Shown piece by piece: positions 9,741-18,772 of a DNA stretch of 64,000 nt. The notes below the pieces were generated by a model. It was not told the DNA's origin. It searched no databases and worked only from the letters and a program-made list of their open reading frames with translations. Source of the DNA: Desulfomarina profundi (GTDB lineage Bacteria; Desulfobacterota; Desulfobulbia; Desulfobulbales; Desulfocapsaceae); NCBI RefSeq assembly GCF_019703855.1, contig NZ_AP024086.1:1446501-1510500 (forward strand), read 5' to 3'. How positions within the stretch are numbered: the first letter of the stretch is position 1; each line of letters begins with the position of its first letter. Position numbers and translations under genes: made by a program.

Positions 9741-10814
9741 ATGAAGACTTTTATTATTGCAGAAGCCGGTGTTAATCATAACGGCAGCAGAAAACTGGCA
9801 ATGAAACTTGTTGATATTGCCGTCGACGCTCAGGCCGATGCCATAAAATTCCAGACTTTCCGTGCGCAAGGGGTAGTGACGAGAAAGGCCGCCAGGGCCG
9901 ACTATCAGGAAAAGAATTGTGATGAAAGGGAAAGCCAGTTCGAGATGTTGAAGAAACTGGAACTCAGTTACGACCTCCACTTTGAACTGGCAGCGTACTG
10001 TAAAAAGAAAAAAATTATATTTTTATCCACTGCTTTTGACAGACCCAGTCTGGATTTTCTCGTCAATGAAATTAATTTGCCGGTTTTAAAAATCCCTTCC
10101 GGAGAAATAACAAATGGTCCTTTTCTGCTGGAACATGCACGTACCGGTAAAAAGTTGATCCTGTCCACCGGCATGTCCACCCTGGAGGAAGTAAAAAAAG
10201 CATTAGAAATATTAGCTTTCGGATTAATAAATGACCCTGACATACCCCCTTCCTACGATGCCTTTAAAACAGCTTTTCAGTCGCAAAACGGTCAGGAATT
10301 ACTTAAGAAAAAAGTCACACTGCTTCACTGTACAACTGAGTATCCGGCTGAAGAGGATGAAATTAATCTTCTTGCGATGAAAACACTTGTTAAGACTTTC
10401 GGTCTTCCAGCCGGATATTCAGACCACAGTCGTGGGATTTTTATCCCGTCGCTGGCAGTTGCCCTGGGAGCTGCAGTTATTGAAAAGCACTTTACGCTGG
10501 ACAAGAACCTTTCCGGTCCAGACCACAGGGCCTCTCTGAATCCTTCGGAATTAAAGGACATGGTAAAAAAAATAAGGCTTGCAGAACTGGTTCTTGGAAA
10601 TGGAGAAAAAATCCCGGGCAAGCGGGAGAAAAAAAACCTGTCTGTTGTCCGCCGGAGTCTGGTTGCTGCCAGAGATATTACCGCCGGGGAGTGTTTCAGT
10701 GTCGATAATCTGACGGCCAGAAGGCCTGGAACAGGAATGAGTCCTATGGAATATTGGAAGATCCTGGGAACTCGATCGCCGAGGTCTTATTTTGAGGATG
10801 AGGTGATTCTTTGA
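9741..10814 (+). CDS. legI: nonulosonic acid synthase, NeuB family (LegI-like)
   Basis: 357 residues. The first domain is the NeuB TIM barrel: IIAEAGVNHNG, DAIKFQTFRAQG, SGEITNGPFLL, STGMSTLEEV, LHCTTEYP, YSDHSRGI and EKHFTLDKNLSGPDH. The C-terminal part is an SAF/antifreeze-like domain (RRSLVAARDITAGE, RRPGTGMSP). The enzyme condenses PEP with the epimerase product to form a nine-carbon nonulosonic acid, here most likely N,N'-diacetyllegionaminic acid given its neighbours. A 116-bp gap separates it from legG, the largest gap inside this part of the run, so a local promoter is possible though not evident. The next gene starts at a TTG overlapping its stop. Confidence 0.9.
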   Translation: MKTFIIAEAGVNHNGSRKLAMKLVDIAVDAQADAIKFQTFRAQGVVTRKAARADYQEKNCDERESQFEMLKKLELSYDLHFELAAYCKKKKIIFLSTAFDRPSLDFLVNEINLPVLKIPSGEITNGPFLLEHARTGKKLILSTGMSTLEEVKKALEILAFGLINDPDIPPSYDAFKTAFQSQNGQELLKKKVTLLHCTTEYPAEEDEINLLAMKTLVKTFGLPAGYSDHSRGIFIPSLAVALGAAVIEKHFTLDKNLSGPDHRASLNPSELKDMVKKIRLAELVLGNGEKIPGKREKKNLSVVRRSLVAARDITAGECFSVDNLTARRPGTGMSPMEYWKILGTRSPRSYFEDEVIL

Positions 10815-11455
10815 GTAAAGAGAGAGATAAACCTGTTGTCCTGCTTGGTTCTGGCGGCCATGCCAGGGTGTTGATTGATGCTCTCAGGGCTGACAATCGT
10901 CTTATTTACGGGGTGTTGACACCGGAATACAAGGCAGGAAGTGTTTTTCGGGGAATAACTGTACTTGGAGATGATGAAACCTGCGAAGAATTAAATCCGG
11001 AAGAAGTTGACCTGGTTAACGGCATTGGTTCTCTTCCCGGTATGAATCTGAGATGGCAATTGACGGAGAAATTCACAAGAAAAGGGTTTCGTTTTGCAAG
11101 TGTTATTCACCCCCGGGCTGTTTTAGCCGGGGATGTTAAATTGCATGTGGGAACACAGGTCATGGCTGGATGTATTGTACAGACCGGAGTCGAAATAGGA
11201 AGGGATTCAATCATCAATACCGGTACTGTTGTTGATCATGACTGCAGGATTGGTAACTGTTGTCATGTCGCGCCCGGTTGCACCTTGAGTGGAGGGGTTC
11301 AACTTGGGAAGGAGGTTCATCTCGGCACAGGAAGTACTGTTATCCAGAATATATCCATTGGGAATGGTGTCGTAGTGGGAGCAGGAAGTGTAATTTTCAA
11401 AAATATCCCATCTGGCGTCAAGGTGATCCAGTCAAAGGTAATCAAGAAGAACTGA
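10811..11455 (+). CDS. NeuD/PglD-type sugar acyltransferase (LegH candidate)
   Basis: 214 residues. The N-terminal Rossmann-like part begins VVLLGSGGHARVLIDALRA, typical of NeuD/PglD proteins. The C-terminal part is a left-handed beta-helix of hexapeptide repeats (INTGTVVDHDCRIGN, HVAPGCTLSGGVQLGKEV, NGVVVGAGSVIF); His in DHDC is the expected catalytic base. Members use acetyl-CoA to acetylate a sugar amine or hydroxyl. In the legionaminate pathway an acetyltransferase (LegH) must acetylate the 4-amine after LegC, and this gene lies at the right place for that, although NeuD-type O-acetylation of the finished sugar is an alternative. The start is TTG at 10811, overlapping the legI stop. Confidence 0.82.
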   Translation: MSKERDKPVVLLGSGGHARVLIDALRADNRLIYGVLTPEYKAGSVFRGITVLGDDETCEELNPEEVDLVNGIGSLPGMNLRWQLTEKFTRKGFRFASVIHPRAVLAGDVKLHVGTQVMAGCIVQTGVEIGRDSIINTGTVVDHDCRIGNCCHVAPGCTLSGGVQLGKEVHLGTGSTVIQNISIGNGVVVGAGSVIFKNIPSGVKVIQSKVIKKN

Positions 11456-11462
11456 TAATATA

Positions 11463-12521
11463 ATGAGTGATTGGAAAAAAACCTGTCTTGGTCCGAACGC
11501 TCCCCTGGTAGAAGCCATTCAGGTTCTCAGCCAGGGTGCCATGCGAATTGTTCTTGTGGTCGATCAGAAAAACAGATTGCTTGGGACCGTTACTGACGGA
11601 GATATTCGTCGTGCCCTTATACGTCACTGTGCCATGGATACGCCTGTTGCTCAATTCATGAGCAGAAACCCAACTGTGGCCTCTGTAAAGGATGATCGCA
11701 ATCATATCCTTTTGTTAATGCAGCGAAGGGATATACTGCAGATTCCCCTCGTCGACAGCGAGAATGTTGTTGTTGGCCTTGAAACATTTCAGGGACTGAA
11801 CAAAAGGCCATTTTATGAAAATCCAGTTTTTCTCATGGCAGGAGGGTTTGGAAAAAGACTGAGACCTCTTACGCTGGATACGCCAAAACCGCTGCTGAAA
11901 GTCGGCAAAAAACCTATTCTTGAAAATATACTGGAACAATTTATTGAGTGTGGGTTTCATAATTTTTTTATCTCCACCCATTATAAAGCGAAAATGCTTA
12001 AAGACTATTTTGGTGATGGTGAAAAGTGGAATGTTTCAATACGTTATGTTTACGAAGAAGAGCCATGCGGCACTGCAGGTGCTCTCGGATTGCTGCCGGA
12101 AGATTTGCCACAGCTTCCGGTTATCGTAATGAATGGTGATTTACTGACCAAGGTAAACTTTGAACATTTGCTGGAGTTTCATAATGAATCCGAAGGAATC
12201 GCAACCATGTGTGTCAGGGAATACGATTTCCAGGTACCTTACGGTGTTGTCAAGGCCAGGGACAATAAAATGATCGGGATTGAGGAAAAACCAATCCATA
12301 AATTTTTTGTAAATGCAGGAATCTATGTTCTCGATCTGGAAATTGTTCGGAGTGTAGAAGGGGGCAAATATCTTGATATGCCAGATCTACTGGAAACATG
12401 TGTGGATAGAGGAGACACGGTGACCATGTTCCCCATACATGAATTCTGGCTGGATATTGGTAATATGCCTGACTATAAAAGGGCGAACAGCGAAGACTTT
12501 ATTGTTCAGAATGGTTATTGA
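11463..12521 (+). CDS. ptmE: CBS-domain nucleotidyltransferase (PtmE-like GlcN-1-P guanylyltransferase)
   Basis: 352 residues. Residues about 1-120 form a pair of CBS domains (GTVTDGDIRRALI is typical). They are followed by a sugar-phosphate nucleotidyltransferase domain with FLMAGGFGKRLRPLT, then TPKPLLKVGKKPI and VMNGDLLTK. This fusion is the architecture of Campylobacter PtmE, which makes the GDP-linked glucosamine donor that feeds LegB. Its presence supports a GDP-based, not UDP-based, legionaminate route here. The CBS pair could sense a nucleotide, but no ligand is visible from sequence. The gene starts 7 bp after the acyltransferase stop and overlaps the oxidoreductase gene. Confidence 0.85.
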   Translation: MSDWKKTCLGPNAPLVEAIQVLSQGAMRIVLVVDQKNRLLGTVTDGDIRRALIRHCAMDTPVAQFMSRNPTVASVKDDRNHILLLMQRRDILQIPLVDSENVVVGLETFQGLNKRPFYENPVFLMAGGFGKRLRPLTLDTPKPLLKVGKKPILENILEQFIECGFHNFFISTHYKAKMLKDYFGDGEKWNVSIRYVYEEEPCGTAGALGLLPEDLPQLPVIVMNGDLLTKVNFEHLLEFHNESEGIATMCVREYDFQVPYGVVKARDNKMIGIEEKPIHKFFVNAGIYVLDLEIVRSVEGGKYLDMPDLLETCVDRGDTVTMFPIHEFWLDIGNMPDYKRANSEDFIVQNGY

Positions 12522-13560
12522 TTCGACAGAAAAACATTTTCTTGTTGTTGGTTTCGGCAGTATCGGCAGAAGACATGTCCGCAATTTGAAGACATTGTTC
12601 TCAGATTGCAGGGTTACAGTGTTGAGGCATGGAGATGGCTGCAGAGAATCAAAACGGTTATATCAGGAAGGCGCAAACAATTGTATTGACAGCCTGAATG
12701 ATGTATTGCAACTGGAATTGACTGCAGCAATTATTGCAAATCCTGCCTCCCTTCACCTTCAGACAGCTGAGATACTCGCAGAAAAAAACATCCCGATTTT
12801 TATTGAAAAACCGTTTTCCCATTCAACTGAAGGACTGTCGGACTTTATTAACCACTGTGCTGAAAAAAAGATCGTGTTGATGGTAGGCTATAACCTGCGC
12901 TTTACTCCATCACTGCAAAAATTCCGACAATTGCTTTCAGAAAAGATTATCGGTCGGATTCTCTCTGTCAGAAGTGAAGTGGGTCAGTATCTACCTTCCT
13001 GGAGACCTGCTCAGAAATACCAGGATACTGTTTCAGCACAAAAAGCACTAGGCGGAGGAGTACTGCTTGAGTTAAGTCATGAAATTGATTATTTAGTATG
13101 GCTTTTCGGATATGCAGATTCTGTCACGGCTGCCATAAGTCGACAGAGTGATCTTGAAATAGATGTTGAGGATACAGCCCATGTTCTTTTAAATTTTTCC
13201 TCACACAATAAAGAAAAAAAACTGCCGGCTGTATTAACCATGGATTTTGTCCGCCACGATACAACAAGGACCTGCACGGTAGTTGGAACTGAAGGAACAC
13301 TCCGCTGGGATGGTATAAACAGGTCTGTGGATATATTTGAAAGGGCAGCAGACAGCTGGAAAAATATCTATCATGATGAAAATGACAGTAACGCTTCGTA
13401 TCTTGAAGAATTGCGATATTTTGCAGATGGATTGGACACTGAGGACAGCACTGCACTTACAACCTCTGTTCTTGAAGCAAAACATGTAGTTGAAATTGTC
13501 GAAGCTGCAAAAAAATCTTCAGCGCTCAAAAGAATGGTGGAATTGCAAGTTGGAAAATAA
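12511..13560 (+). CDS. Gfo/Idh/MocA family oxidoreductase
   Basis: 349 residues from the ATG at 12511, which overlaps the ptmE stop by 11 bp. The N-terminal Rossmann motif FLVVGFGSIGRRHVRNL and the EKPF block (FIEKPFSHS) define the glucose-fructose/inositol dehydrogenase family; LLELSHEIDYLVWLFG is the usual C-terminal domain element. These NAD(P)-dependent enzymes oxidise or reduce a sugar hydroxyl. Related genes sit in Campylobacter and Legionella legionaminate clusters, but I do not know a proven step for this one; it may help make the glucosamine precursor or tailor the nonulosonate. A longer in-frame reading from 12439 lies inside ptmE and lacks a ribosome site. Confidence 0.82.
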   Translation: MVIDSTEKHFLVVGFGSIGRRHVRNLKTLFSDCRVTVLRHGDGCRESKRLYQEGANNCIDSLNDVLQLELTAAIIANPASLHLQTAEILAEKNIPIFIEKPFSHSTEGLSDFINHCAEKKIVLMVGYNLRFTPSLQKFRQLLSEKIIGRILSVRSEVGQYLPSWRPAQKYQDTVSAQKALGGGVLLELSHEIDYLVWLFGYADSVTAAISRQSDLEIDVEDTAHVLLNFSSHNKEKKLPAVLTMDFVRHDTTRTCTVVGTEGTLRWDGINRSVDIFERAADSWKNIYHDENDSNASYLEELRYFADGLDTEDSTALTTSVLEAKHVVEIVEAAKKSSALKRMVELQVGK

Positions 13561-14266
13561 ATTGAAAAAATATCCTGCCCTTATCTGTGCAAGAGGTGGC
13601 TCCAAAGGGGTTCCAGGAAAAAATATCCGGAAGCTGGCCGGTATTCCTCTTATAGGGCATGCGATTTTAAAAGCTATGGAAGTTGAGAATATTTCGGAAG
13701 TTTTTGTCTCCACTGACTCAGATGAAATAGCAGAGGTTGCAAGAAAATATGGTGCTATTGTTCCTTTCAGGCGGCCTGAGTACCTTGCGGAGGACGACAG
13801 TCCTGAATGGAAGGTGTGGCAGCATGCCGTGCGATATCTCCAGGATAACTATGGTAAGCCTTTTTTCGGTATGGTTGTGATTCCCGCAACGGCTCCCTTG
13901 AGAAGTGCTGAAGATATCAGGAGATGTGTCGAAACTTTTGAAGAAAATGATTGTGATTGTGTAATTACAGTGACTGAAGCACATCGCAGTCCATATTTCA
14001 ACATGGTCCTTACAACGGAAGATGGTTACAGCCACCTGGTGATAGAAAGGGAGGAACATGTATTTCGGCGACAGGATGTGCCGGTTGTTTACGATATGAC
14101 GACTGTTGCCTATGTTGTTCACCCTGAGTTCGTGTTATCCGCTGAAAATATTTTTTCAGGTAAAGTTAAACATGTTGTTATTCCAGTGGAACGGGCACTT
14201 GATATTGATACGGAACTCGATTTCAAGATCGCCGAGTTTCTCTTGAAATCAGTTGGGGAAAAGTGA
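13550..14266 (+). CDS. legF: CMP-nonulosonate cytidylyltransferase (LegF/NeuA-like)
   Basis: About 238 residues of the acylneuraminate cytidylyltransferase family. The N-terminal ALICARGGSKGVPGKNIRKL is the CTP-binding signature, followed by VFVSTDSDEIAEVARKYGA and DIDTELDFKIAEFLL near the end. The enzyme activates the nonulosonic acid with CTP for transfer. No ATG fits a sensible start: TTG at 13550 (overlapping the upstream stop, with GGTGG 9 bp before) or TTG at 13562 are the best candidates. The 3' end overlaps the ptmA-like gene by 4 bp. The close coupling to legI, legG and ptmE supports CMP-legionaminate over CMP-sialate. Confidence 0.87.
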   Translation: MENKLKKYPALICARGGSKGVPGKNIRKLAGIPLIGHAILKAMEVENISEVFVSTDSDEIAEVARKYGAIVPFRRPEYLAEDDSPEWKVWQHAVRYLQDNYGKPFFGMVVIPATAPLRSAEDIRRCVETFEENDCDCVITVTEAHRSPYFNMVLTTEDGYSHLVIEREEHVFRRQDVPVVYDMTTVAYVVHPEFVLSAENIFSGKVKHVVIPVERALDIDTELDFKIAEFLLKSVGEK

Positions 14267-15069
14267 AAATGCGCACGGTAAATGAACTGATGAACCTGGA
14301 AGGCAGGAAGGCATTAATTACCGGTGCAACCGGATGTATCGGCTCTGTTATTTCCGACACTCTTGGGGAACTTGGCTGTGAGCTTATTCTTGTTGACAGA
14401 CCGGGGTCTGATTTTGAAAAACTTAAAACCAGGTTGAAGAAAAGCTGGAACAGCACTGTATTTCAGAGAGAATGTGATCTTGAAAGCGAAAAACAGCCTG
14501 GTGATCTATTGGAATGGTTGAGAAACAGATTTGAAAAGATTGATATATTAATTAATAATGCCGCCTTTGTCGGTGAATCTTCGCTTGGTGGATGGGTCAC
14601 TGCTTTTGAAGAACAGAGTGTAAATACCTGGAGAAGAGCGCTGGAGGTCAACCTTACTGCGGTGTTCGAACTGGTTCAGGGGTGTTCGCCTCTCATGCAT
14701 ACAGGTCATGGGTCTGTTATAAATATATCATCGATATATGGTATGCTGGGACCTGATTTTACCCTGTATGACAATACTGCCATGGGAAACCCGGCAGCCT
14801 ATGCTGCGTCAAAAGGAGGTCTTCTCCAGTTGACCCGCTGGCTGTCAACGGCTTTGGCACCTGAAATCCGGGTAAATGCTATTTCACCCGGGGGTGTATT
14901 CAGAAATCAGCCAGAAGAGTTTGTGCGGCGGTATGAAAAAAGAACACCTCTGGCTCGTATGGCAACTGAAGAAGATTTCAAGGGAGCAATTGCCTATCTG
15001 GCCAGCGATCTTTCGTCCTACTGTACCGGACATAACCTCGTAGTCGATGGCGGTTGGGCAATCTGGTAG
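14263..15069 (+). CDS. ptmA: short-chain dehydrogenase (PtmA-like)
   Basis: 268 residues, classical SDR. The NAD(P)-binding TGATGCIGSVISD, the NNAAF motif and the catalytic YAASKGG tyrosine/lysine are present, and the C-terminal GHNLVVDGGWAIW is standard. Length, order and motifs match PtmA of the Campylobacter legionaminate cluster, a reductase of unresolved exact role thought to act in precursor or tailoring chemistry. The start may be GTG at 14263, overlapping the legF stop by 4 bp, or ATG at 14269. The following amidotransferase gene begins 19 bp downstream, so the whole segment appears to be one transcription unit. Confidence 0.82.
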   Translation: MKMRTVNELMNLEGRKALITGATGCIGSVISDTLGELGCELILVDRPGSDFEKLKTRLKKSWNSTVFQRECDLESEKQPGDLLEWLRNRFEKIDILINNAAFVGESSLGGWVTAFEEQSVNTWRRALEVNLTAVFELVQGCSPLMHTGHGSVINISSIYGMLGPDFTLYDNTAMGNPAAYAASKGGLLQLTRWLSTALAPEIRVNAISPGGVFRNQPEEFVRRYEKRTPLARMATEEDFKGAIAYLASDLSSYCTGHNLVVDGGWAIW

Positions 15070-15088
15070 AAACTAAAAGGATTAATAT

Positions 15089-16204
15089 ATGAGTAAAAAG
15101 GTTTTCTGGTGTAAAAACTGTTTGAACATGTCAACCCGCCCACGTATCGTTTTTGATGAGAGGGGGTGGTGTAATGCCTGTGTCTGGGCGGAACAGAAAA
15201 AGAAGATGGACTGGTCGGTGAGGGAAAAGGAACTTCTGCAGATTCTGGACCGTTACCGTGCGGATGATGGCAGTTTTGACTGCATGGTTCCGGTCAGCGG
15301 TGGAAAAGATGGTTCCTATGTTTCGTATATGCTGAAACATAAATACAATATGAATCCTCTTGCCATTACCATTACCCCTGCTCTTTCTCTGGAACTGGGT
15401 AACAGGAATCTGAAAAATTATATTGAAAGCGGCTATAATCATATCCAGATCAATCCGGATTTTGAAGCCATGCGCATTTTAAACAAAACCGGATTTATTG
15501 AAAAAGGATTTCCATATTACGGCTGGTTGATTGCTATTCAGGCAGCGCCCGTTCGTATGACTCTCAATATGGGTATTTCCCTTATTTTTTATGGTGAGGA
15601 CGGTGAAGTTGAATATGGCGGAACAACAACCACCCGCACCAATCCCATGTATGATCCACAGTATATGCGGGATATTTATCTGGAGGGTGGACATGAAAAG
15701 GTATTGAAAGCTTCTGGACTGAAAAAATCCCAATTGAATTTTTTCCAGTTTCCGACGGAAGAAGAGTTAAAGGATAAAGATTTGAATATTGCCCACTGGT
15801 CTTATTTTGAATCATGGGATCCCTACAGGAATTATCTGGTAGCAAAAGAACATTGTGGCCTTGAAGAGGCTGAGGAAACCAATTCAGGTACTTTCACTAA
15901 TTTTGCACAGAACGATCAGGCACTCTATGCACTCCATACCTACATGATGTATCTGAAATTCGGTTTTGGTCGTGGGACGCAGGATGCAGGTATCGAAATC
16001 AGAAGGGGGTCAATGACCAGGGAACAGGCTGTAAACCTGGTGCGACTGTACGATGGTCAATATCCTGAAGAATTTATCGAGCTTTATTTAGACTATTACC
16101 AGATGAGTCAAAAAGAATTTGATGATGTTCTGGATTTCTGGGTAAACAAGGAACTTTTCAGAAAAATTGACGGACGATGGGAACCTCTCTTCACTGTTGA
16201 GTGA
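15089..16204 (+). CDS. N-acetyl sugar amidotransferase 1 (WbpG/PseA family)
   Basis: 371 residues. The N-terminus has two CxxC pairs, Cys8/Cys11 and Cys28/Cys31, probably binding zinc, and a PP-loop VSGGKDGS (from about residue 69) that binds ATP. This is the family of P. aeruginosa WbpG and Campylobacter PseA, which turn an N-acetyl group on a sugar into an acetamidino (N-acetimidoyl) group. Ammonia comes from glutamine via HisH/HisF-like partners, and those two genes follow directly. The target is therefore likely an acetamido group of the legionaminate-type sugar made upstream. A second, clearly divergent member lies at 20606. Confidence 0.9.
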   Translation: MSKKVFWCKNCLNMSTRPRIVFDERGWCNACVWAEQKKKMDWSVREKELLQILDRYRADDGSFDCMVPVSGGKDGSYVSYMLKHKYNMNPLAITITPALSLELGNRNLKNYIESGYNHIQINPDFEAMRILNKTGFIEKGFPYYGWLIAIQAAPVRMTLNMGISLIFYGEDGEVEYGGTTTTRTNPMYDPQYMRDIYLEGGHEKVLKASGLKKSQLNFFQFPTEEELKDKDLNIAHWSYFESWDPYRNYLVAKEHCGLEEAEETNSGTFTNFAQNDQALYALHTYMMYLKFGFGRGTQDAGIEIRRGSMTREQAVNLVRLYDGQYPEEFIELYLDYYQMSQKEFDDVLDFWVNKELFRKIDGRWEPLFTVE

Positions 16205-16211
16205 TGGTGCT

Positions 16212-16841
16212 ATGGGAAAAGATGTAGCGGTCATTGATTATGGTGCCGGAAATGTCTGGTCTGTCTTGAATGCCTTTAAATACTTGGGGGCCACTCCCAG
16301 GCTTGTTGATGATCCTGAGCAGGTATTGACGGCTGATTTTCTTGTGTTGCCCGGGGTCGGCTCATTCAGACAGGGGATGAACCGGTTGAGAGAGTATGGG
16401 ATAGACAAGGCCCTCCAGGAAGCTGTCGGAGAAAAAGGAAAAAAAATTTTAGGTATTTGCCTGGGTATGCAGTTATTGGGAGGATATGGAACCGAAGATG
16501 GTTATACGGAAGGACTTGGACTCGTTTCTCATGGTGTGGAACCATTTGCAAAAGAAGAAGTTAACGGCAGGAAAATTCCACATGTAGGATTTAACTCTGT
16601 ACTTTTTAAAAAAACTGATGGTTTGTTCCGCGGCCTCGGTCCCCAAGCTGATTTTTATTTCGTCCATTCATACAGAATGCTTCCTGAAGGATCAGACCCG
16701 GTGTTTGCCCGGGGAATTTGTTCTTACGGTATTGATTTTCTGGCCGCATTTGAAAAAGATAATGTCTGTGGCACTCAGTTTCATCCTGAAAAAAGTCAGA
16801 CTAATGGGTTGATATTGCTGCAAAACTTTCTCAATTCCTGA
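16212..16841 (+). CDS. hisH: HisH-like glutamine amidotransferase subunit 1 (sugar amidination)
   Basis: 209 residues of class I glutamine amidotransferase. The nucleophile lies in GICLGMQLLGG (Cys83), and the catalytic His191/Glu193 in QFHPEKS, so glutaminase activity should be intact. The family makes ammonia for the HisF partner in histidine synthesis, but here it lies between a WbpG/PseA-type amidotransferase and an altered HisF. This is the arrangement that feeds ammonia to sugar amidination in P. aeruginosa O-antigen clusters. No other histidine gene is nearby. The ATG at 16212 is chosen because the conserved KDVAVIDYGAGN follows directly; a longer frame from 16167 runs into the upstream gene. 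Confidence 0.88.
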   Translation: MGKDVAVIDYGAGNVWSVLNAFKYLGATPRLVDDPEQVLTADFLVLPGVGSFRQGMNRLREYGIDKALQEAVGEKGKKILGICLGMQLLGGYGTEDGYTEGLGLVSHGVEPFAKEEVNGRKIPHVGFNSVLFKKTDGLFRGLGPQADFYFVHSYRMLPEGSDPVFARGICSYGIDFLAAFEKDNVCGTQFHPEKSQTNGLILLQNFLNS

Positions 16842-16884
16842 ATTGGTTTCTTCGACGGCAAATTCAATTTGATATTAGAAGAGA

Positions 16885-17688
16885 ATGTTAAAAAAACGAG
16901 TCATCTTTGCACTGCTGTACAACAATGGAAATTTTATGCTCAGTCGTAATTTCAGATTGCAGAAGGTTGGAGATCTGAATTGGCTGAGGAATAATTACAA
17001 TTTTTCACAAATTGCCTTTTCCATAGACGAGTTGATTATTCTGGATGTGACCAGGGGGAAGCGTGATTTTGATCGTTTTTGTGTGCATGTAAAGGCACTT
17101 ACGGAAAACTGCTTCATCCCGATTACAGCAGGCGGCGGTATCACTCAAGCTGATGACGCCGTAAAATTGCTCAGGTCAGGTGCAGATAAGGTAATAGTGA
17201 ACAGTATTGTTCAGGAAAATCCAGGTGTACTGTCAGATATTGCCCGGCAATTTGGACGACAGTGTATTGTTGTTTCAGTTGATGTAAAAATGATTGATAA
17301 TCAGGCAACAATATGGATAGAGAACGGTGAAAAAAAATCAGAGAATGTCCTTGAAAAGTGGTTTGAAATTACGAGTCGACTGCCCTTTGGAGAATTGTAT
17401 CTTAATTCGATGGACAGGGACGGTACGGGGCAGGGATTTCTTTTAAGTCTGTTGGATTATCTACCACAATCCTATGATGTACCGGTCATTATTGCCGGAG
17501 GAGCCGGAAACTATAAACACCTTGCCGAGGGGTTGGAAGATGAAAGAGTTGATGCTGTCGCAACAGCCCATCTCTTTAATTTTGTTGGCAACGGCCTTGA
17601 AGAAGCTCGCAGCAAACTCTTGGATGAAGGTTTTTTTCTTGCAAAATGGGAAAAGAGATTTGGTTTGCTGCAACAGGGGACTGACTGA
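16885..17688 (+). CDS. hisF: HisF-like cyclase-subunit homologue 1, lacking Asp11
   Basis: 267 residues of HisF-type TIM barrel: TAGGGITQADDAVKLLRSGADKV, IVVSVDVK, NSMDRDGTGQGF and VPVIIAGGAG. The first catalytic aspartate of histidine-pathway HisF (motif CLDVKDG, Asp11) is absent; the matching segment reads FALLYNNG, with Leu11. The second catalytic aspartate (Asp130 in T. maritima HisF) is present as Asp133. Loss of Asp11 argues against imidazole-glycerol-phosphate cyclisation. It fits a role as ammonia conduit between HisH and the sugar amidotransferase. It pairs with the HisH gene ending 43 bp upstream. Confidence 0.85.
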   Translation: MLKKRVIFALLYNNGNFMLSRNFRLQKVGDLNWLRNNYNFSQIAFSIDELIILDVTRGKRDFDRFCVHVKALTENCFIPITAGGGITQADDAVKLLRSGADKVIVNSIVQENPGVLSDIARQFGRQCIVVSVDVKMIDNQATIWIENGEKKSENVLEKWFEITSRLPFGELYLNSMDRDGTGQGFLLSLLDYLPQSYDVPVIIAGGAGNYKHLAEGLEDERVDAVATAHLFNFVGNGLEEARSKLLDEGFFLAKWEKRFGLLQQGTD

Positions 17689-17708
17689 TTTAAAAAGGTA
17701 GGGGGAAA

Positions 17709-18683
17709 ATGGCGATTGACGGGAAACAGCTACTTGGAGCCAGAAAACAATTAGTTGAAAAGGTTGTTTTTCTCGATGGGTTGAGCAGGGCGGGAAAATT
17801 TCTTCTCGGTAAAGTTGTTTCAAATTATAAGAAAGTTGATTTTTTTCAATATGCTGAGATTCTCGAACATATTCCGGTCATTGAACACCTTGGCCTTATA
17901 GAGCCCCGGGCTGCCCTCTCTTTGTTCCAGATACAGCTTGATCTTTTTTTTTATAACCGGGTAATTGGCAGAAACCTGAATCTGCGGCAATCTGACGGCT
18001 CTTGTGTTGCAAATGCAACGCAATTTGAAAGTATTGTTGCAAGGCAAAAGGAATCTGACGGTATTGAAGCAGTACAACGATTTCGGAGGCAGGAGTTGCT
18101 TCCTGCGTTTCTGGTGCATGAATGTCTGCCCCATGTCAAATTTTTTCTGCAGGCTTACCCGAAAATGCAAATGATCAATATTCAGCGTCATCCTGTGGAT
18201 ATTGCACATTCATGGTTTGTAAGAGGATGGGGCAGTAGATTCGGAAAGGATCCCCTTGCCTTTATTCCTGTCATTGAAATGGAAGGGAGACCGGTTCCAT
18301 GGTTTGCAGGTGAGTGGACCCGCCCATACCTGTCTATGAATGAAAAAGAGCGTGTAATCATGAGTATATGTACTCTGATGAATCTTGATCAGGAAGCATA
18401 TAATACTCTTGATGATAAAAACAAAGAACAGATACTCTTTGTCCCGTATGAAATATTTGTGGAACAGCCTTTGACAGTTGTTGAAAAAATTGGTGGCTTT
18501 CTTGAGGATGAGCCATTTGATAATATGAATGAAATTCTCAAGCGCGAGAAGGTTTTCAGAAAGCTGTCACTGTCACAGCGGCAGGAAAAGAAAAGTGAAT
18601 TGATCTCTTCGAATGTTTCTGAAGAAATTGTTTCAGATTTCAAGAGTATTATCAGTGAATACGAGAATCGTTGGCTCATTTAA
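17709..18683 (+). CDS. sulfotransferase-like protein
   Basis: 324 residues. A P-loop-like 5'-PAPS-binding segment FLDGLSRAGKFLLGK lies at residues 21-35. A 3'-phosphate-binding-like segment INIQRHPVDIAHSWF (Arg160) follows; the pair, with this spacing, is the signature of PAPS-dependent sulfotransferases. Later FVPYEIFVEQPLTVVEKI resembles the conserved Tyr-Glu block of that family. It would transfer sulfate from PAPS to a sugar hydroxyl. An APS kinase gene 1.4 kb downstream could supply PAPS. No signal peptide is visible, so action in the cytoplasm on the nucleotide-linked or lipid-linked glycan is likely. The identity of the acceptor is unknown. Confidence 0.72.
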   Translation: MAIDGKQLLGARKQLVEKVVFLDGLSRAGKFLLGKVVSNYKKVDFFQYAEILEHIPVIEHLGLIEPRAALSLFQIQLDLFFYNRVIGRNLNLRQSDGSCVANATQFESIVARQKESDGIEAVQRFRRQELLPAFLVHECLPHVKFFLQAYPKMQMINIQRHPVDIAHSWFVRGWGSRFGKDPLAFIPVIEMEGRPVPWFAGEWTRPYLSMNEKERVIMSICTLMNLDQEAYNTLDDKNKEQILFVPYEIFVEQPLTVVEKIGGFLEDEPFDNMNEILKREKVFRKLSLSQRQEKKSELISSNVSEEIVSDFKSIISEYENRWLI

Positions 18684-18772
18684 ATTACAGTTTGAGTAAA
18701 GGATGAGTTAATGGAATTTTCAATAGATGAAAAAAAACCAGTATACTTTACTGTTTTATCCGGATACTTGAT

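Noticed and set aside
6335-15069. First sugar set as a pseudaminic acid pathway
   Set aside because: The PtmE-like guanylyltransferase, PtmA-like reductase and hydrolysing 2-epimerase fit legionaminate; a PseG-type hydrolase and PseB-type dehydratase are not seen.
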